From NCBI GenBank assembly GCA_945859605.1, contig OX243817.1:32810924-32874923 (forward strand): DNA of 64,000 nt, written 5' to 3'. The notes below the pieces were generated by a model. That model ran no database searches and was not told where the DNA came from. It worked only from the letters and a program-made list of their open reading frames with translations. Source of the stretch: Lumbricus rubellus. Its lineage: Eukaryota; Annelida; Clitellata; Crassiclitellata; Lumbricidae. This document shows positions 11,446-22,908 of the stretch, in pieces (positions within the stretch are counted from its first letter, which is position 1; each line of letters opens with the position of its first letter). The position numbers and the translations under genes were made by a program.

Positions 11446-11766
11446 GTATATGCATAATTGTATAATAGACTACATGCCTAAATAGGCCCACATATGATGC
11501 ACTAGTGTTGTTAAGTGGCCTACTACATAAAATATATAATTATTTACTTTCTTATAGGCATAATTATTATGCTCACGTGGGTCTAGATTTTAATTTGAAG
11601 TAGGCCTATAAGCTCACACAACAGTTAAGTTACTATTTCCTACTTGCGAACATTATTACTTTTGTCACACTGAACTCTAATAATTTCCCTGAATTTCCTG
11701 TTACGTTATAATATATAGGCCTAGGCATATCATAAAAGCAGTGAACGAATTGTCATGAAATTGCAG

Positions 11767-12575
11767 GTTCAATGCTTTTGGAAAACATAGATATCGAGAG
11801 CCATGCTGTTTTTGGAGTGACATACCTAAGAGATTGCATCTATCTGCTCTCAACTCAACAAATCCTGGCATACCAAAAGAATTTCCCGTATCGTCGAAAT
11901 ATCTTGTGCGATATTTCCATATCGGAGATCAAAGGGCCAGAGGATATTGCCTCCTGCCATGCAACATCTTCTCTCTACGTTACCGATCAGAGAGCTTCAT
12001 GTGTCTGGCGAATAATGGTGGACGAACAAAAAACCTACAAATGGCTGTTTGAAGTGGGTAAGCCATTTTCCCTTTCAATTACCATGGATGGCCGTGTCCT
12101 TATACCGAGATTCAAACCGGAGCCTTGTCTGGATGTCTACAATTCTCGAGCTGAGTTGCTGAGTCATTTTCTTTTGCCTGATAAATCCTGGCAACCGTTG
12201 CATGCGGTAGAAAAAATGAATGGAAACTTTATGCTTAGTTACTTTATGCTCAGTTTGTGCAGTGGAGGTATCATGGATGAATATGGCATCTGTGAAATAA
12301 ACAGTACAGAACAAGTCATACGTCGGCCTGTACGCCTGAAATACCCGATGTACATAGCACCTGGAAATGGCGACTGGGCATTTGTCGCGAGGCCACACGT
12401 GCATTCGGTGACGCTGTTTGAGAAGCAGTTCTTCTGCGATGTTATTACTAATGAAAAAGACGGCATTGACTATCCGCGAAAACTTTGCTACATCCGAGGA
12501 ACACCGAAATATTGCGCACGCCTGGTGATTATTTATGGAAAGAAATCGGAGGCTGCGATATTGCACTTTGCATGA
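11767..12575 (+). CDS. CARD-propeller gene, last exon (NHL-like beta-propeller)
   Basis: Acceptor AAATTGCAG ends 11766; phase 1 entry makes a Gly codon with exon 4; stop TGA at 12573-12575; poly(A) signal at 12775-12780. The 269 residues show repeating four-strand blades: FGVTYLRDCIYLLS, SSLYVTDQRASCVWRI, PFSLSITMDGRVLIP, PLHAVEKMNGNFMLSYFM, YGICEIN and MYIAPGNGDWAFVA. The Y-V-T-D...V-W-R-I and H-A-V...G-N-F patterns are those of the NHL/six-bladed propellers seen in TRIM-like proteins of invertebrates. Such propellers bind protein or RNA ligands. The ATG at 11772 is internal. Together exons 2-5 give about 645 residues: CARD, alpha/beta domain, coiled coil, propeller. No gene name is known to me for this architecture. 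Confidence 0.8.
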
Positions 12576-12774
12576 ATAGGCTATAGCCTAATTATAGCGT
12601 GGGTTTGTCCTCTGAAATAGGCTACTGAAAATAGTTCAATTCAGATGGTAGACCAATTATTATAGTCGGAGTTTGTTCTAGATTACTGAAATTTCGATTA
12701 TTTTAATTATCTACGGGTACTGTAACACACCTAGCATGCTATTATGATCTCTGGAAGTTTTGCTGTCACTATAG

Positions 12775-12780
12775 AATAAA
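12775..12780 (+). other. Poly(A) signal of the CARD-propeller gene
   Basis: Canonical AATAAA 200 bases after the stop codon. Confidence 0.6.
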
Positions 12781-14205
12781 GTTACAAGGGGTGGACTGTG
12801 TCGGGCTGGATCCTTACCCGTTCTACCGCTACGTCATCATGAAGGTTCCACAAGCGTCGTGCACGTTGGGCATGGGGTTAACTACAATGATCGACGTTAT
12901 GGAAATGGAAGTCTACGCATATGCCAGAAAAAGTTAGAACTCATAAGATTGTTCTGCCAGTATCTTGTAGAAGTGTGCAAGCAAGAACTGGCCTAAATAA
13001 CTATGTAGGACCCACGTGGGTATGCATAAAGACTAGTGTAGGTCTATGCCTAAGTCAAGGGTTTGCCGAGTGGAAAGAGGTAGGCCTGTTGGGGATAATG
13101 TAGGCCTATTATACATGAACACAATGTCCCGAAATCACCTCGTGCAAACTGGAAAAAACTATGTGAAAATTTAATATTTAATATTTAGGGTGGCCAAAGA
13201 GAAGCTGAGTGTTTGTCTTGACGACATGTTGGGTGTCTCTTAACTGTCGCGTCTTGGCGAAACGCGGATGCACCTAATAGCCTACAATACGATCCAATGT
13301 GTTTGTCGCGGTGCATAAAATCACATGTGATGCTCGGACCAATAATTGCAGACCTAAATGACTGACAAAACACGCAGCAGCCTGTTTTACATTCGCCATG
13401 CATCGCTGTTATTCGTCTTTCATAGACTACAACAGCATTCAACCGAGGGCTCACCCTGAAACTATAATCATAAAATGAAAGGGGTAATTTAATTGACTTG
13501 TCGTCACGCTTTAGAACGTCAATAATTTCACACTGACTGGCTCTACTTCCATAATGGTCGTCTTCGATCGTTTATTATTTTAAGCTTGGACAATGAACAC
13601 AGTCAATTAAGCGACTATGGAAAGACAAATAATCATTCAATGCATTATTTACAAGAATTGGCTTCGTGATCACGTCATTAACAGCAATAACATTGGTAGT
13701 ACGTATGAAAGATGGGCGCCCTATAATAGTGGAATATTACTAACAGAATCAATAATAATAATAATAATTATAATATACATTACATGTATATTATTTTGAA
13801 CACCTGAGAGATCATACATACTACTAATAATATTAATAAACGTGTTTTTAGTCTGTCCTAATTGACGTGCACTGCTGGTGCCGTCACTGCTGTCTCACCA
13901 CAGGTTCTTCGCTCAAAACTGAAAACATTGCTCTTTCATTTAAATTTATATTATCGTATCCTGAGCCCTCCACTTTCTATACCTCCAACCATCACGCCGT
14001 CTCAGCTCTAAAGATCACCCACCCAGTCCTGCTAACTGATGACTCTCCAGACCTTGACTCTCTGCCTATCGACTTCATCTTGATTGGACGCCTGCGAATA
14101 AGCTTGTTCCCACTGTTTCGTTTTTATGGGTGCTGCAGGCCTAGGCTGTAGAGCCTATTACAGTAGAACAGCGTCGCAGTGTCCATCTGCGTGAGAAGGA
14201 ACCTG
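12781..14205. other. Unassigned intergenic sequence
   Basis: Contains a short AAT repeat near 13750 and TAGGCCTA octamers. No exon with recognisable domain or good splice signals seen on either strand. Confidence 0.4.
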
Positions 14206-14488
14206 CTAACTGATGATGGTTCTCTGCCCGAAGGCAGTTTCATTGGTTTTTACGCCTCTGGGGATGAGATGAGTGAGGTTGTTTCCCGTTGCCTTCCCCA
14301 CAGACAATGATACACATTGCCCAAGTTCGCTCCACAGCAGCTTGCGCCCCCGCGTCTCACACGTGCTAGCCCGAGATATCTAAATCGCTGAGTGTCAACT
14401 TCCAGACCGGGGCTTGAACCGCAGTCCGTTGTATCCAACAGAAGAATGCCGCTCTCGCTTACCGGTGTAGCTAACTAGGCCAGTCCTG
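14206..14488 (-). mobile_element. tRNA-derived SINE (family 1)
   Basis: Nearly the same sequence occurs at 16672-16952. On the minus strand the head contains TAGCTACACCGGTAAGCGAG and a B-box-like GGTTCAAGCCCC, and the tail is a short ATCA-type repeat at the 3' end, as in tRNA-derived SINEs. Confidence 0.75.
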
Positions 14489-15609
14489 CTAACTACATCG
14501 ATTTAATTATTTCCCTCTTACAGGAACCACTCCACCACCTTACATCGCTTATTGAATTAAGTAAGTTCTTATTAAAGACAGGAATCAAGAGAATTGTGTA
14601 AGAATGGGAGGATTTGTCATGATGCTGTGTATATTATGACGATTATTTGAAAATGTAAAGCCCAGACAGCCTGGGGGATGGAGTTGGACACTAGCGAGCC
14701 AAGTGAAATGGCTAGATAATTTTGTAGGTCAACATATCGAACACTTCTTTGATCATCATCAAAGTTTCGTGTGATACGCTTTTGTGCGATGCTGCTCCGC
14801 GAGTTACTCCTGGCGCGACTAGCAGCGAGCGGCTGTTATTGTTGGTCACTCGTTGCTAGGGACAACGTATACGTTGCCCCCGGCGCGAACACATAGCAGT
14901 TCCGACTTTTGGGAATTTGCAGGATTTCTTTATCTGTGGTAATATGCTAGCATTTTAGACAACACAAAGCAGATGATATCCGTTGACCATAAAATTCCAG
15001 TGCTGACAGACAGCATGGTGGTCTGTTAGAGTCCCACGTTGTCCTGATCCCTATGCGCCACTGGTTCTTTCCGGTATTTGTCAAAACTAAGGTGAGAATG
15101 AAATAAATGTAAATTGTGTAAACAGAAAAACAACCGCTCTGGCAACTGAGAGTTGAAACTGCAGAATAAATTATTGCAGTTGCTCAAATCGATTTGCTTA
15201 AGTAAGAACTTGATCCGCAAGAGCGTTATTCCATTGGCCGAATTGAACAGTTAGTAGCCTTGGTAACGCATCACGTCATAATTTATTAAACAGTAGGATA
15301 TCGCATAACTTGTGCATTGATAATAACAATAATAATGTTAGTAATAATTACAGGACAACAAGCTTGTCTTTATTACCCGGGGGCCACAGAACGGCCACTG
15401 TAAACAAACTAAAATTGAAACAAATTTGGAATGAGATTTCAGAGGGGCGTTTATCGACCTCTGTCCGTTGCATGACACGTTTCTGCTTCCTCAGATTTCT
15501 CACGCTGGGATCGCCTCTGAACAGCCATTACTACCATGCAGTGGCATTTCAGGAATGCCCAAATACAATACGATATGAATTGAACTCCAAGCATGTCTGA
15601 TATTTGCAG
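14489..15609. other. Unassigned sequence before the PAN-like exon
   Basis: No domain-bearing exon recognised. Short AAT repeats occur near 15320-15350. Confidence 0.35.
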
Positions 15610-15863
15610 CCACCACGTATACGATGACCAGCGGGACTCGGTTGATCAACAGCATATCCGGATCACCGGTGACTGTGAGTGAACGCGTCGACTGCGTGAC
15701 GAAGTGTGTGCAGATCGGATTGTCGTGCGACTCATTCAACTTCAACCCGGTCGATACAACTTGTGAGATCAACACTCACCCTGGTGGAGCCTCGCCGTCT
15801 AACATCGCCGCAGCAGCACAGTGGCAATGGTGGACCCCGGTCTATAACTACACACTGATCTAG
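15610..15863 (+). CDS. PAN/apple-like domain exon (partial gene)
   Basis: The exon follows acceptor TATTTGCAG ending 15609 and reads open in phase 1 (two bases complete the first codon) to TAG at 15861-15863. The peptide has the cysteine and aromatic layout of the PAN/apple fold: DCVTKC, then LSCDSFNFNP, then TTCEIN, with a Trp-rich end QWQWWTPVYN. PAN modules are extracellular, disulphide-bonded and bind proteins or sugars. No signal peptide or upstream half is visible nearby, so this is either the last exon of a small secreted protein with far upstream exons or an orphan exon. The internal ATG at 15624 is unlikely to be the start. Confidence 0.6.
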
Positions 15864-16671
15864 TCTGTGTTAGAACGACTGCAGAAGCAGGAAATCAATC
15901 GATGGGACAGCCGTTTATAGGGTAATGGCAAACTTCAAGGCTGACACTACAACTGTGAATGATATCGTCGTTGATCCACAGCAGTTGATTATTATGTTGG
16001 CGTCGAAATGAGAATGCTAGGACATAATTATGCACGTAGCCTATCATAAGCGCGGCATCCTTACAATTGGAGCTTAAGCTACAAGTTTTGCAGTTTACAG
16101 TAAAAACGAGTAGTGACGGTCACACAAATGAAAAATACCTCAATGAAGCAGAAAGAACTTTCGCCATAGTTTCACGTCTTGCCGTAGTTCCCGTTCCCGT
16201 TCCCCGTTGGTCTAAAGCGAATACTTATCACAATGCAGCCAGGGCTTAATCTATCTTCCAGGTGTAAGTCCCCACCCCACGAATGACATTTCCCAGATTT
16301 TTTTAGATTTGCTTTAAACTATACATTGCGTCCCACGAATGGTTTGAATGTTGTATGAAGAGTGTTAGCGGTTAACAGAAAAAATAAACGATTAGCCTAC
16401 TTTAAAGAGTCATCAGATTATCTTATTTAAAATAGTCTATTAGAATTAACCAATCGCTGCAAGAACATCAAAATAATACGCTATTATTTCTCCATTAACC
16501 ATCCTCAATAAACCAGCTTTCACGGATCACTTCAAAGCACCAACGCAATCTGTCCAAAACCGATTCATCATGGTGCTATGGAGGCGACACCTATAGCCAT
16601 GCATGCAGAAACATGCATGGCTACATGAATCCACTGTAGATTTGAGGACCAAAGTGAGAATTTTAACTGGT

Positions 16672-16952
16672 GATGATGATGATGTTGGTTCTCTGCCCAA
16701 AGGCAGGTCCATTGGCTTTACGCCCCTGGAGATAAGATGAGTGAGGTGGTTTCCCGTTGCCTTCCCCACAGACAATGACGGGTAAGCAACTTGCCCAAGG
16801 TCGCTCCGCAGGTGCTTGCGCCCCTGCGTCTCACACGTGCTAACCCGAGATATCTAAATCTATAAACCTCAACTCCCAGCCCGGGGCTTGAACCGCAGTT
16901 CGTTGCAACCAACAGATGAATGCCGCTCTCGCTTACCGGTGTAGCTAACTCA
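16672..16952 (-). mobile_element. tRNA-derived SINE (family 1), second copy
   Basis: Closely similar to 14206-14488 over its full length, including the CCGTTGCCTTCCCCACAGAC block and the B-box-like GGTTCAAGCCCC on the minus strand. It abuts a family-2 SINE in the opposite orientation. Confidence 0.8.
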
Positions 16953-17115
16953 TGGGTATGTTCGTCGCCTTGCAGCCGAAGGGTTGCAGGTTTGAATCCA
17001 CCTCAGATCGCCGCGTAAGAACCTTGGGCAAGTCCTTCACTCGCAATTGCTCAGCGCTTCGGCGTGAAACTAAAATGCAGTGTCCGCTCTGCATTCGTTA
17101 ATATTATTAAGGCAG
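16953..17115 (+). mobile_element. tRNA-derived SINE (family 2)
   Basis: Head with GGTATGTTCGTCGCCTTGCA, B-box-like GCAGGTTTGAATCC, body with ACCTTGGGCAAGTCCTTCAC and CTCAGCGCTTCGGCGTGAAA. The same body recurs at 17925, 22637 and 63693. Confidence 0.8.
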
Positions 17116-17924
17116 TAAAGATAGCGGAGGAGACAGAACGACGAATTAACCTGAAACGCATTTAAATGAAAATAGAAGAAGCATGCGAGATTGCAAAGTT
17201 ACTTTCATGATGTAAACCATGTATAGTGGGGGAACTCACTCACACGGGGGCCGAGCGCGAATTGACCAACCAATGAGGAGGTTGAAGTACCCCTAGTTTC
17301 CCGCCAAGTTCACCAACCGATCCCAGTGTCAGGCATGAGGATGCGGTAGTAGACGATCCATTATTAAATTTTAGGATGTCATCTCAGACGACACTTTTCA
17401 GCAGATTTATCCCTGATTCCCCCATAACAATGCTTAAAGTGTGGAAAAAGAAGTGCCTGTTCGCCTCTTAGGCCTACCTTTCCATAATATTCTCGCCAAA
17501 TAAGTGGGAAGACGTCATTCAGATTTGAAAATAGGTGCATGGAAAACGTCCATGACCGTCCAGGCACACTTTAAGCCGTGCCCATAACCATAGTTACAAT
17601 CTTCTACGTAGGGTACATGTATTTACCCTGCACCATGCAAGGGGCAACCAGCATTAATAACACCACTAATTTTTGGACATTGGCTTGAAAAGTCCCGGAT
17701 GTGCTGAAAGTTTGACCCCGACCGATTGGCCCGTGGCCCTGAAAATAGAAAATAATGCTAATTATAATTGTCCAATTATATCCGTCAGTAAATTGCGGCT
17801 GTGTCAACTCGTCTGGTTCTGTCATCTCTTCAACAAACAAATATTTATCGTTTCAATTAAAAGTGTTGGTCCGGTAGATAAACGTAATTCTGCTTGAATT
17901 TATTTGTTTTTTCTCCATTAGCGC
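17116..17924. other. Unassigned sequence
   Basis: No gene seen. A GC-richer stretch near 17220-17340 has no recognisable coding content. Confidence 0.35.
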
Positions 17925-18117
17925 CCATTCAATCTCTCTAAACTCAGAGGCACTCCCGACTACAGCACTGACACTGATTTGGAATTTCACGCCGAAGCGC
18001 TGAGCAACTGCGAGTGAAGGACTCGCCCAGGTCCCTACACCGCTTTGAGCAGGATTCGAACCTGCAGCCCTCCGGCTGCAAGGCAGCGAACATACCCACT
18101 ACACCACTGCGCCCCAC
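17925..18117 (-). mobile_element. tRNA-derived SINE (family 2), near full length
   Basis: On the minus strand it begins GGGGCGCAGTGGTGTAGTGG (A-box region), has a perfect B-box GGTTCGAATCC, and continues through the shared family-2 body to the block containing GTAGTCGGGAGTGCCTCTGA. This is the best-preserved head of the family in the window. Confidence 0.85.
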
Positions 18118-20221
18118 AATTTATATTAACTTTGAATGTGTTTCATATTATCACTTTTAGTTAACTCGATAAGACTTTATATCTAGTGCTATTATATTGC
18201 GTTTTTATGTGCAAATTGTGCATGGGTGTTTTGTAACTCTGCCAGCGACACTGGTCCTCTATGTGTGTTTCTCCTATATTGCTAAATCAACGAATATGAT
18301 AATTTTGACTTTTAGCCTACGTTATTTTGTCTTACAAGATGCAATGAAATTTATGGTCATAGTTATGGCGATGACTCGTGCGTTCTACTATACAAATGTA
18401 GCCTGCATAATAATTGTTTAGGCTACTTCAACGAGTAGCCTACAACGAACTCGTATCGGTACTGTTCCGTCCATCCAATCTAAAACGATGCATCAAAAAC
18501 AATATAGTTTTGTTTTATTTCCTCAACACAAACAAAATAATGCAAAACATGATATCCAGCGAGGCCTGAAGGCCGGTTAAAGTCTACACTCGAGACCGAC
18601 AACTGGTTGCAAGATACAATATCTGCATAATATCCGGGTTTGCAGTTGAGCTGCACATCCGTGTTTCTACCATTCGGATAGACCTACCACAGTGAAACCA
18701 ACTCTGATAGGCTACTCTGATCGCTGTCAGAGTAGCCAACAGAGCATGCAGATTTGAGGCGAGAACCCATGAAATCCAATGGATGTGAAACCGCAGAAGT
18801 TGTTTTCACATTTTGTTCAGAGTAAGCACAGTGCATACAATCTTGTTACTTTTGTATTTTTTTAAAGTATGTAGACTTGTAGAGTTATTGTAGACATGGA
18901 GTCGCAATTTGCAAATGACAGCTCACATGCATTATAAATATTATTGTATTGGCAATGCAATGTAGGCTACTTATGAAATAAATTTCAACATGGGAAGATC
19001 ATAAAGTTGCATAATCACAATGTACAACTAAATATAACTAAAGTAGCCTGCATCGGTTACTTGACAAATAAGATAAAGTACGATATGAAATGTTATTGCA
19101 TTTTATTTGACTATTTATAAACTATTTTTTAATCAGAAAGAGATGCGCTCCCATATCGTGAGACCCAGAGAGAAGGGGTAGCCTTTGAGGCGAGAAAAAG
19201 ACGAGTAAAGACTATTAGTGATGATATCGTAGTGAACTGATTGGGAAGGCTGTTCGTACTGCTATCAAGTTGCTACATGGTTATTCTTGCTTCAATTAGG
19301 TTTCAAGTTTGAGTTCCTTTGAAATTCTGCTGGGCTAAAATATTGCAAGATTACTTATTATACGAATGATGGTCGTCAAATATGGCGACTCGAATAATTT
19401 AGCGGTGCTTCTTGGAACGTAATACTATGTGTGAACTGCATTCTAAACTATTTGTTATGGGTATCATTACTGAATTTAACTTTACCACCGAATTCTTTTG
19501 AAATATCGAGGAATTGTACAGTCAGATCGATGCTTTTGATACAATGTAGACAGAAAGAAAGTGTGTTATGATTAGTGAGTTCAGAATTGGGTTACGCTCA
19601 AGCTGTTAATAATTAGAGAAGCTTGAATGCCACTTCGGGATGTTCAATTACCCAGAAGTAAAAACAACAATTATTTGTTCATGTGCTATACTAATTACAC
19701 ACGACAAAATGTTTTCGGTTTATGCTTGATATACTCCGTAGGCCCAAAAATCATTAACAAATCATAATATATATATTATATTATAGGGCCTAGCCTACAG
19801 GACTGAAAACTCCTCCTACAACGACATTTAGGCTACCGCGATGTCCTCAATGAGAGTTTCGAATTAAATGTAGCCTAGGTGTATTTACACAGTTCAGTTG
19901 GCCCGTTAAGTTTTCTGCAAAAATAATTCTGGCGTTGCCAGTAAGTGTTATGCATTGACCTAGTCACACTCTTCGCTTTCGCGGCATATCGAAAATGTAA
20001 TACACACATTTAGGCTGATGCACATCTTAGAAAATTTCTCAACCCCCTCAAAAGCCAAGTCAGATAGGCCAGCGTACGTGTATTTAATTGCGCTATAGAT
20101 ATCAAACCAAGTCCGCATTTACAGCCAAACCTATAATTCGTTACGGTGCCAGGCAACACTAAGCATATCTCTGCTAAGCCGTATAAGTCATAGATAGGCT
20201 GCTCCTCTTATGCTATCAAGT
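18118..20221. other. Unassigned intergenic sequence
   Basis: AT-rich, with many TAGCCT and GGCCTA motifs. No exon or mobile element recognised. Confidence 0.4.
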
Positions 20222-20702
20222 TCATCATCAATCATCATCAATAACATTGGGCTCAATGCCCGTAGGAGTCCGACGCCACTCTCTGTTCTGAGTCTGTCTC
20301 GTGCCATGTTGCCCAGCTTCAACCGGTCCGGTCAGCAGGTCTGCTCCATACCATTAACATCTTGGAGCATCTAGACCACCTTGATTGAAGAGAATCGTGA
20401 AAAAGAGGCATGAAGGACAGCGTGGGTCAATGCCCGTTGTGTCCCACGCTCTCTCCCCCGACTCTCTCCATCGGTCTGTCCTGACCGGCCTGTGCATGTC
20501 TGCTCCACATCAAGACACCTTGAAGCATCTGGGTAGATATGTCACTTGTGTCGTGGTTTTGGCGGATTACAATCGTCTTGGTTTTTCACTGCCAGCGTAT
20601 CGCCACCCATCTGGCAAACCTTCCTCCTTTTGTCCGGGCTTAGGACCGGCACAGGGACGTTGTTGGTTCCCTGTGGCAGAGGATGGATGCAGTTTAACGT
20701 CG
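20222..20702 (-). mobile_element. 3' end of an RTE-like LINE, interrupted by a hAT element
   Basis: On the minus strand the sequence includes a block CCCTGTGCCGGTCCTAAGCC followed by a GGACAAAAGGAGGAAGG stretch, which resembles 3' regions of RTE-type LINEs of invertebrates, and ends in an ATTGATGATG-type tail near 20222-20245. No reverse transcriptase is present. The short continuation after 21711 would be its upstream side. Family assignment is from memory of such tails and is tentative. Confidence 0.5.
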
Positions 20703-20710
20703 TGCCCAGG

Positions 20711-21703
20711 CAGTGGCGTAGCTAGCTTTTCATGGGCCCGTGTGCAGAAGTTTCGCATGGGCCCCTGATTGACCTTGTTAGTCCGGTATTTTGTGTACAT
20801 GCAATCAGCATGAGAATTGTAGAAAAATAACACGGGGGTCAGACGTTGACTTATGTCCATGATTTTACAATGTGCACACCAAAAGGACACGATCATCAAT
20901 ATTTTTATTTTAGGAATTTAGGCCTACCTAAAAATAAGTTTAGCAATATTCCATGCAAGTGCAAAATAGGGGTAGGCCTAAATAGGCCTATACGTGATTC
21001 CCTACAACCTTGATCTACAAGTGCTCAATTTTGCGTCTCCCCAATTGTTGGGTAAGAGCTGAGAGAAGTTGAGAGCAGCATGAGGACTGGAGTTTGGTTG
21101 TAAAAAATTAACTAGAAGATTTAACTACCACCTCAAACTCCGACAATTCTCACCCTGGTTGAGGAAGATGTCAGGTCACTACCGTTACCACATCCAGTAA
21201 ATGACCGGAATATATGAGCATGACTGTAACAAGTAGGCCCGTTTAATTACAACATACGAATGTGACAGATCGACAGACATGATTATTATCGCACATATTA
21301 TCCTATATAGCATAGGCACCCATACCAATTGCAAAGTAAAGCGAATCAGCGAAATAAGAATTTTATGCTGCTTGGTATGATTCGTTTCTTGTTCTCAACT
21401 TAAAATTATGTTAGACCTTTTCCATGACTCGAGACAAAAGCACAAGCTAAAAATGAGTTAAGTAGGCCTAGGGCCTACAATTTTTCCTGTCAACAGCACG
21501 GCGGTTGACAGGCGTAACTGCATCAGTAAAGTAAAGAAGTTATGTAAGTGTGCTCACAAAAACTACATTTGTCACAAATTAATGCGAATTACTAACTGGG
21601 TGGATTAATAATTTTAAAAATTACTTTGCAATCTCTGTGGGCCCCTGGAGGTCGTGGGCCCGTGTGCTTTGCACACATTGCACACATGGTAGCTACGCCA
21701 CTG
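20711..21703. mobile_element. Non-autonomous hAT element with perfect 8-bp target duplication
   Basis: Ends are CAGTGGCGTAGCTA and TAGCTACGCCACTG, matching hAT terminal inverted repeats. Flanks are TGCCCAGG at 20703-20710 and TGCCCAGG at 21704-21711, an exact 8-bp duplication, the hAT hallmark. Subterminal GGGCCC-rich motifs recur at both ends. The interior (993 bp in all) has no transposase frame. Confidence 0.93.
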
Positions 21704-21711
21704 TGCCCAGG

Positions 21712-22636
21712 ACATAACAAGTTGCTACATGGTTATTCCTTAGCTAAAGCAATTTCAAATTATTATTCAGTTCAAGAGCTTTCCTGTATTATAGACTTTG
21801 ACCACTAGCTAGAATGAGAGCGTTTCTAGTGTCTAGCTCCATATGTGAAACAATAGGCCTACATGTAGGCAGGCCTTTTAACCCATTAGTTGTTGGATGG
21901 CTGTTATGTTAAGACTAAAATGAACGTTAAATTGCTTTCATATCCTTCTAAAACTCCCAAATAAACGTACACAAGATAATTTTAAACAGTTAGAAAAAAT
22001 TCGAAAAGAAAAACTGATCTTTGATAAGGGCTGTGCAGCGTGCACAGAAGCAATGGTGGGCTACAGTCATTGGAAGGAAGAAAATCCCGAAATCCCGCTA
22101 GGTAGCTGGGAGGTAACCGCCGCTAGATATTGGGAGATCAACTGTTAGGTGTTGTAGAAACAGCACCAATAAACGTAATAGAAAGCAACACTAAGCGACA
22201 AATTTAGTAATTTATGCACTAATTGTTTTGCTCTGTGTGATCATATCAATGGGTTTAAGTCAGAGAAGAGCTTGCCAGGTGTAAAGGTTCCAGGTTAGTT
22301 ATTCCAGACCAATGGACTGCGGTGATTAATGGAGAATTTCCGAATAATTATTGGTTTTTGGATAAGCACTTATATATTCCAGATTTCATCTAGTGAGATG
22401 AGTGAACGTGTTCAAGTGTAGGAAAGTATGCTGTAAACTTTTATAGACTGTGTATGAATGTTCCATTTTCGAATTTTGCGGATGAAAGAGCTCGAGTTGT
22501 TGAATTAATACATAATATGAACAATGTTGCTTATTAAACAAAGTCTCATTCGCTATGTAACATTTCCAGCAGCGACATCGTTATTGCATCAGCGCCAACA
22601 GGTTACAATCCCGATAAACATCAAACCTTAAACACG
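21712..22636. other. Unassigned sequence upstream of cGLR copy 1
   Basis: No exon recognised. A promoter or 5' UTR exon for the gene at 22909 may lie here but cannot be placed. Confidence 0.35.
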
Positions 22637-22825
22637 ATAAGGTGGGGCGCAGCCAGAAGGTGGCAGGTTCGAATCCACCTCAAGTCGCCGCGTAGGGACC
22701 TTGGGCAAATCCTTCCCTCGTAATAATCGGTCAGCGCTTCGGGGTGAAATTCCAATGCAGTGTGCGCTCTGTAGTCGGGAGAGCCTCTGAGTAGCGAGCT
22801 TGAAGCGGCGCTATACCAAGTCCAC
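22637..22825 (+). mobile_element. tRNA-derived SINE (family 2)
   Basis: B-box GGTTCGAATCC at about 22670, then the shared body including GTCAGCGCTTCGGGGTGAAA and the block TAGTCGGGAGAGCCTCTGAG. It ends about 70 bases before the start region of cGLR copy 1, within its presumed intron. Confidence 0.85.
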
Positions 22826-22908
22826 ATACAAACAAATCGATAAACTTGCACTTAGTGTATAATTAATTGTTTTCGTAGGTTCCCAGCACGTTCCATCAGC
22901 GGAAGAGG

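Noticed and set aside
12075..12566. Long minus-strand ORF opposite the propeller exon
   Set aside because: A shadow of the plus-strand exon, which has correct splice phase and domain pattern.
13185..13454. Cys-rich minus-strand ORF of 89 codons
   Set aside because: No recognisable spacing of cysteines, no signal peptide and no splice support.
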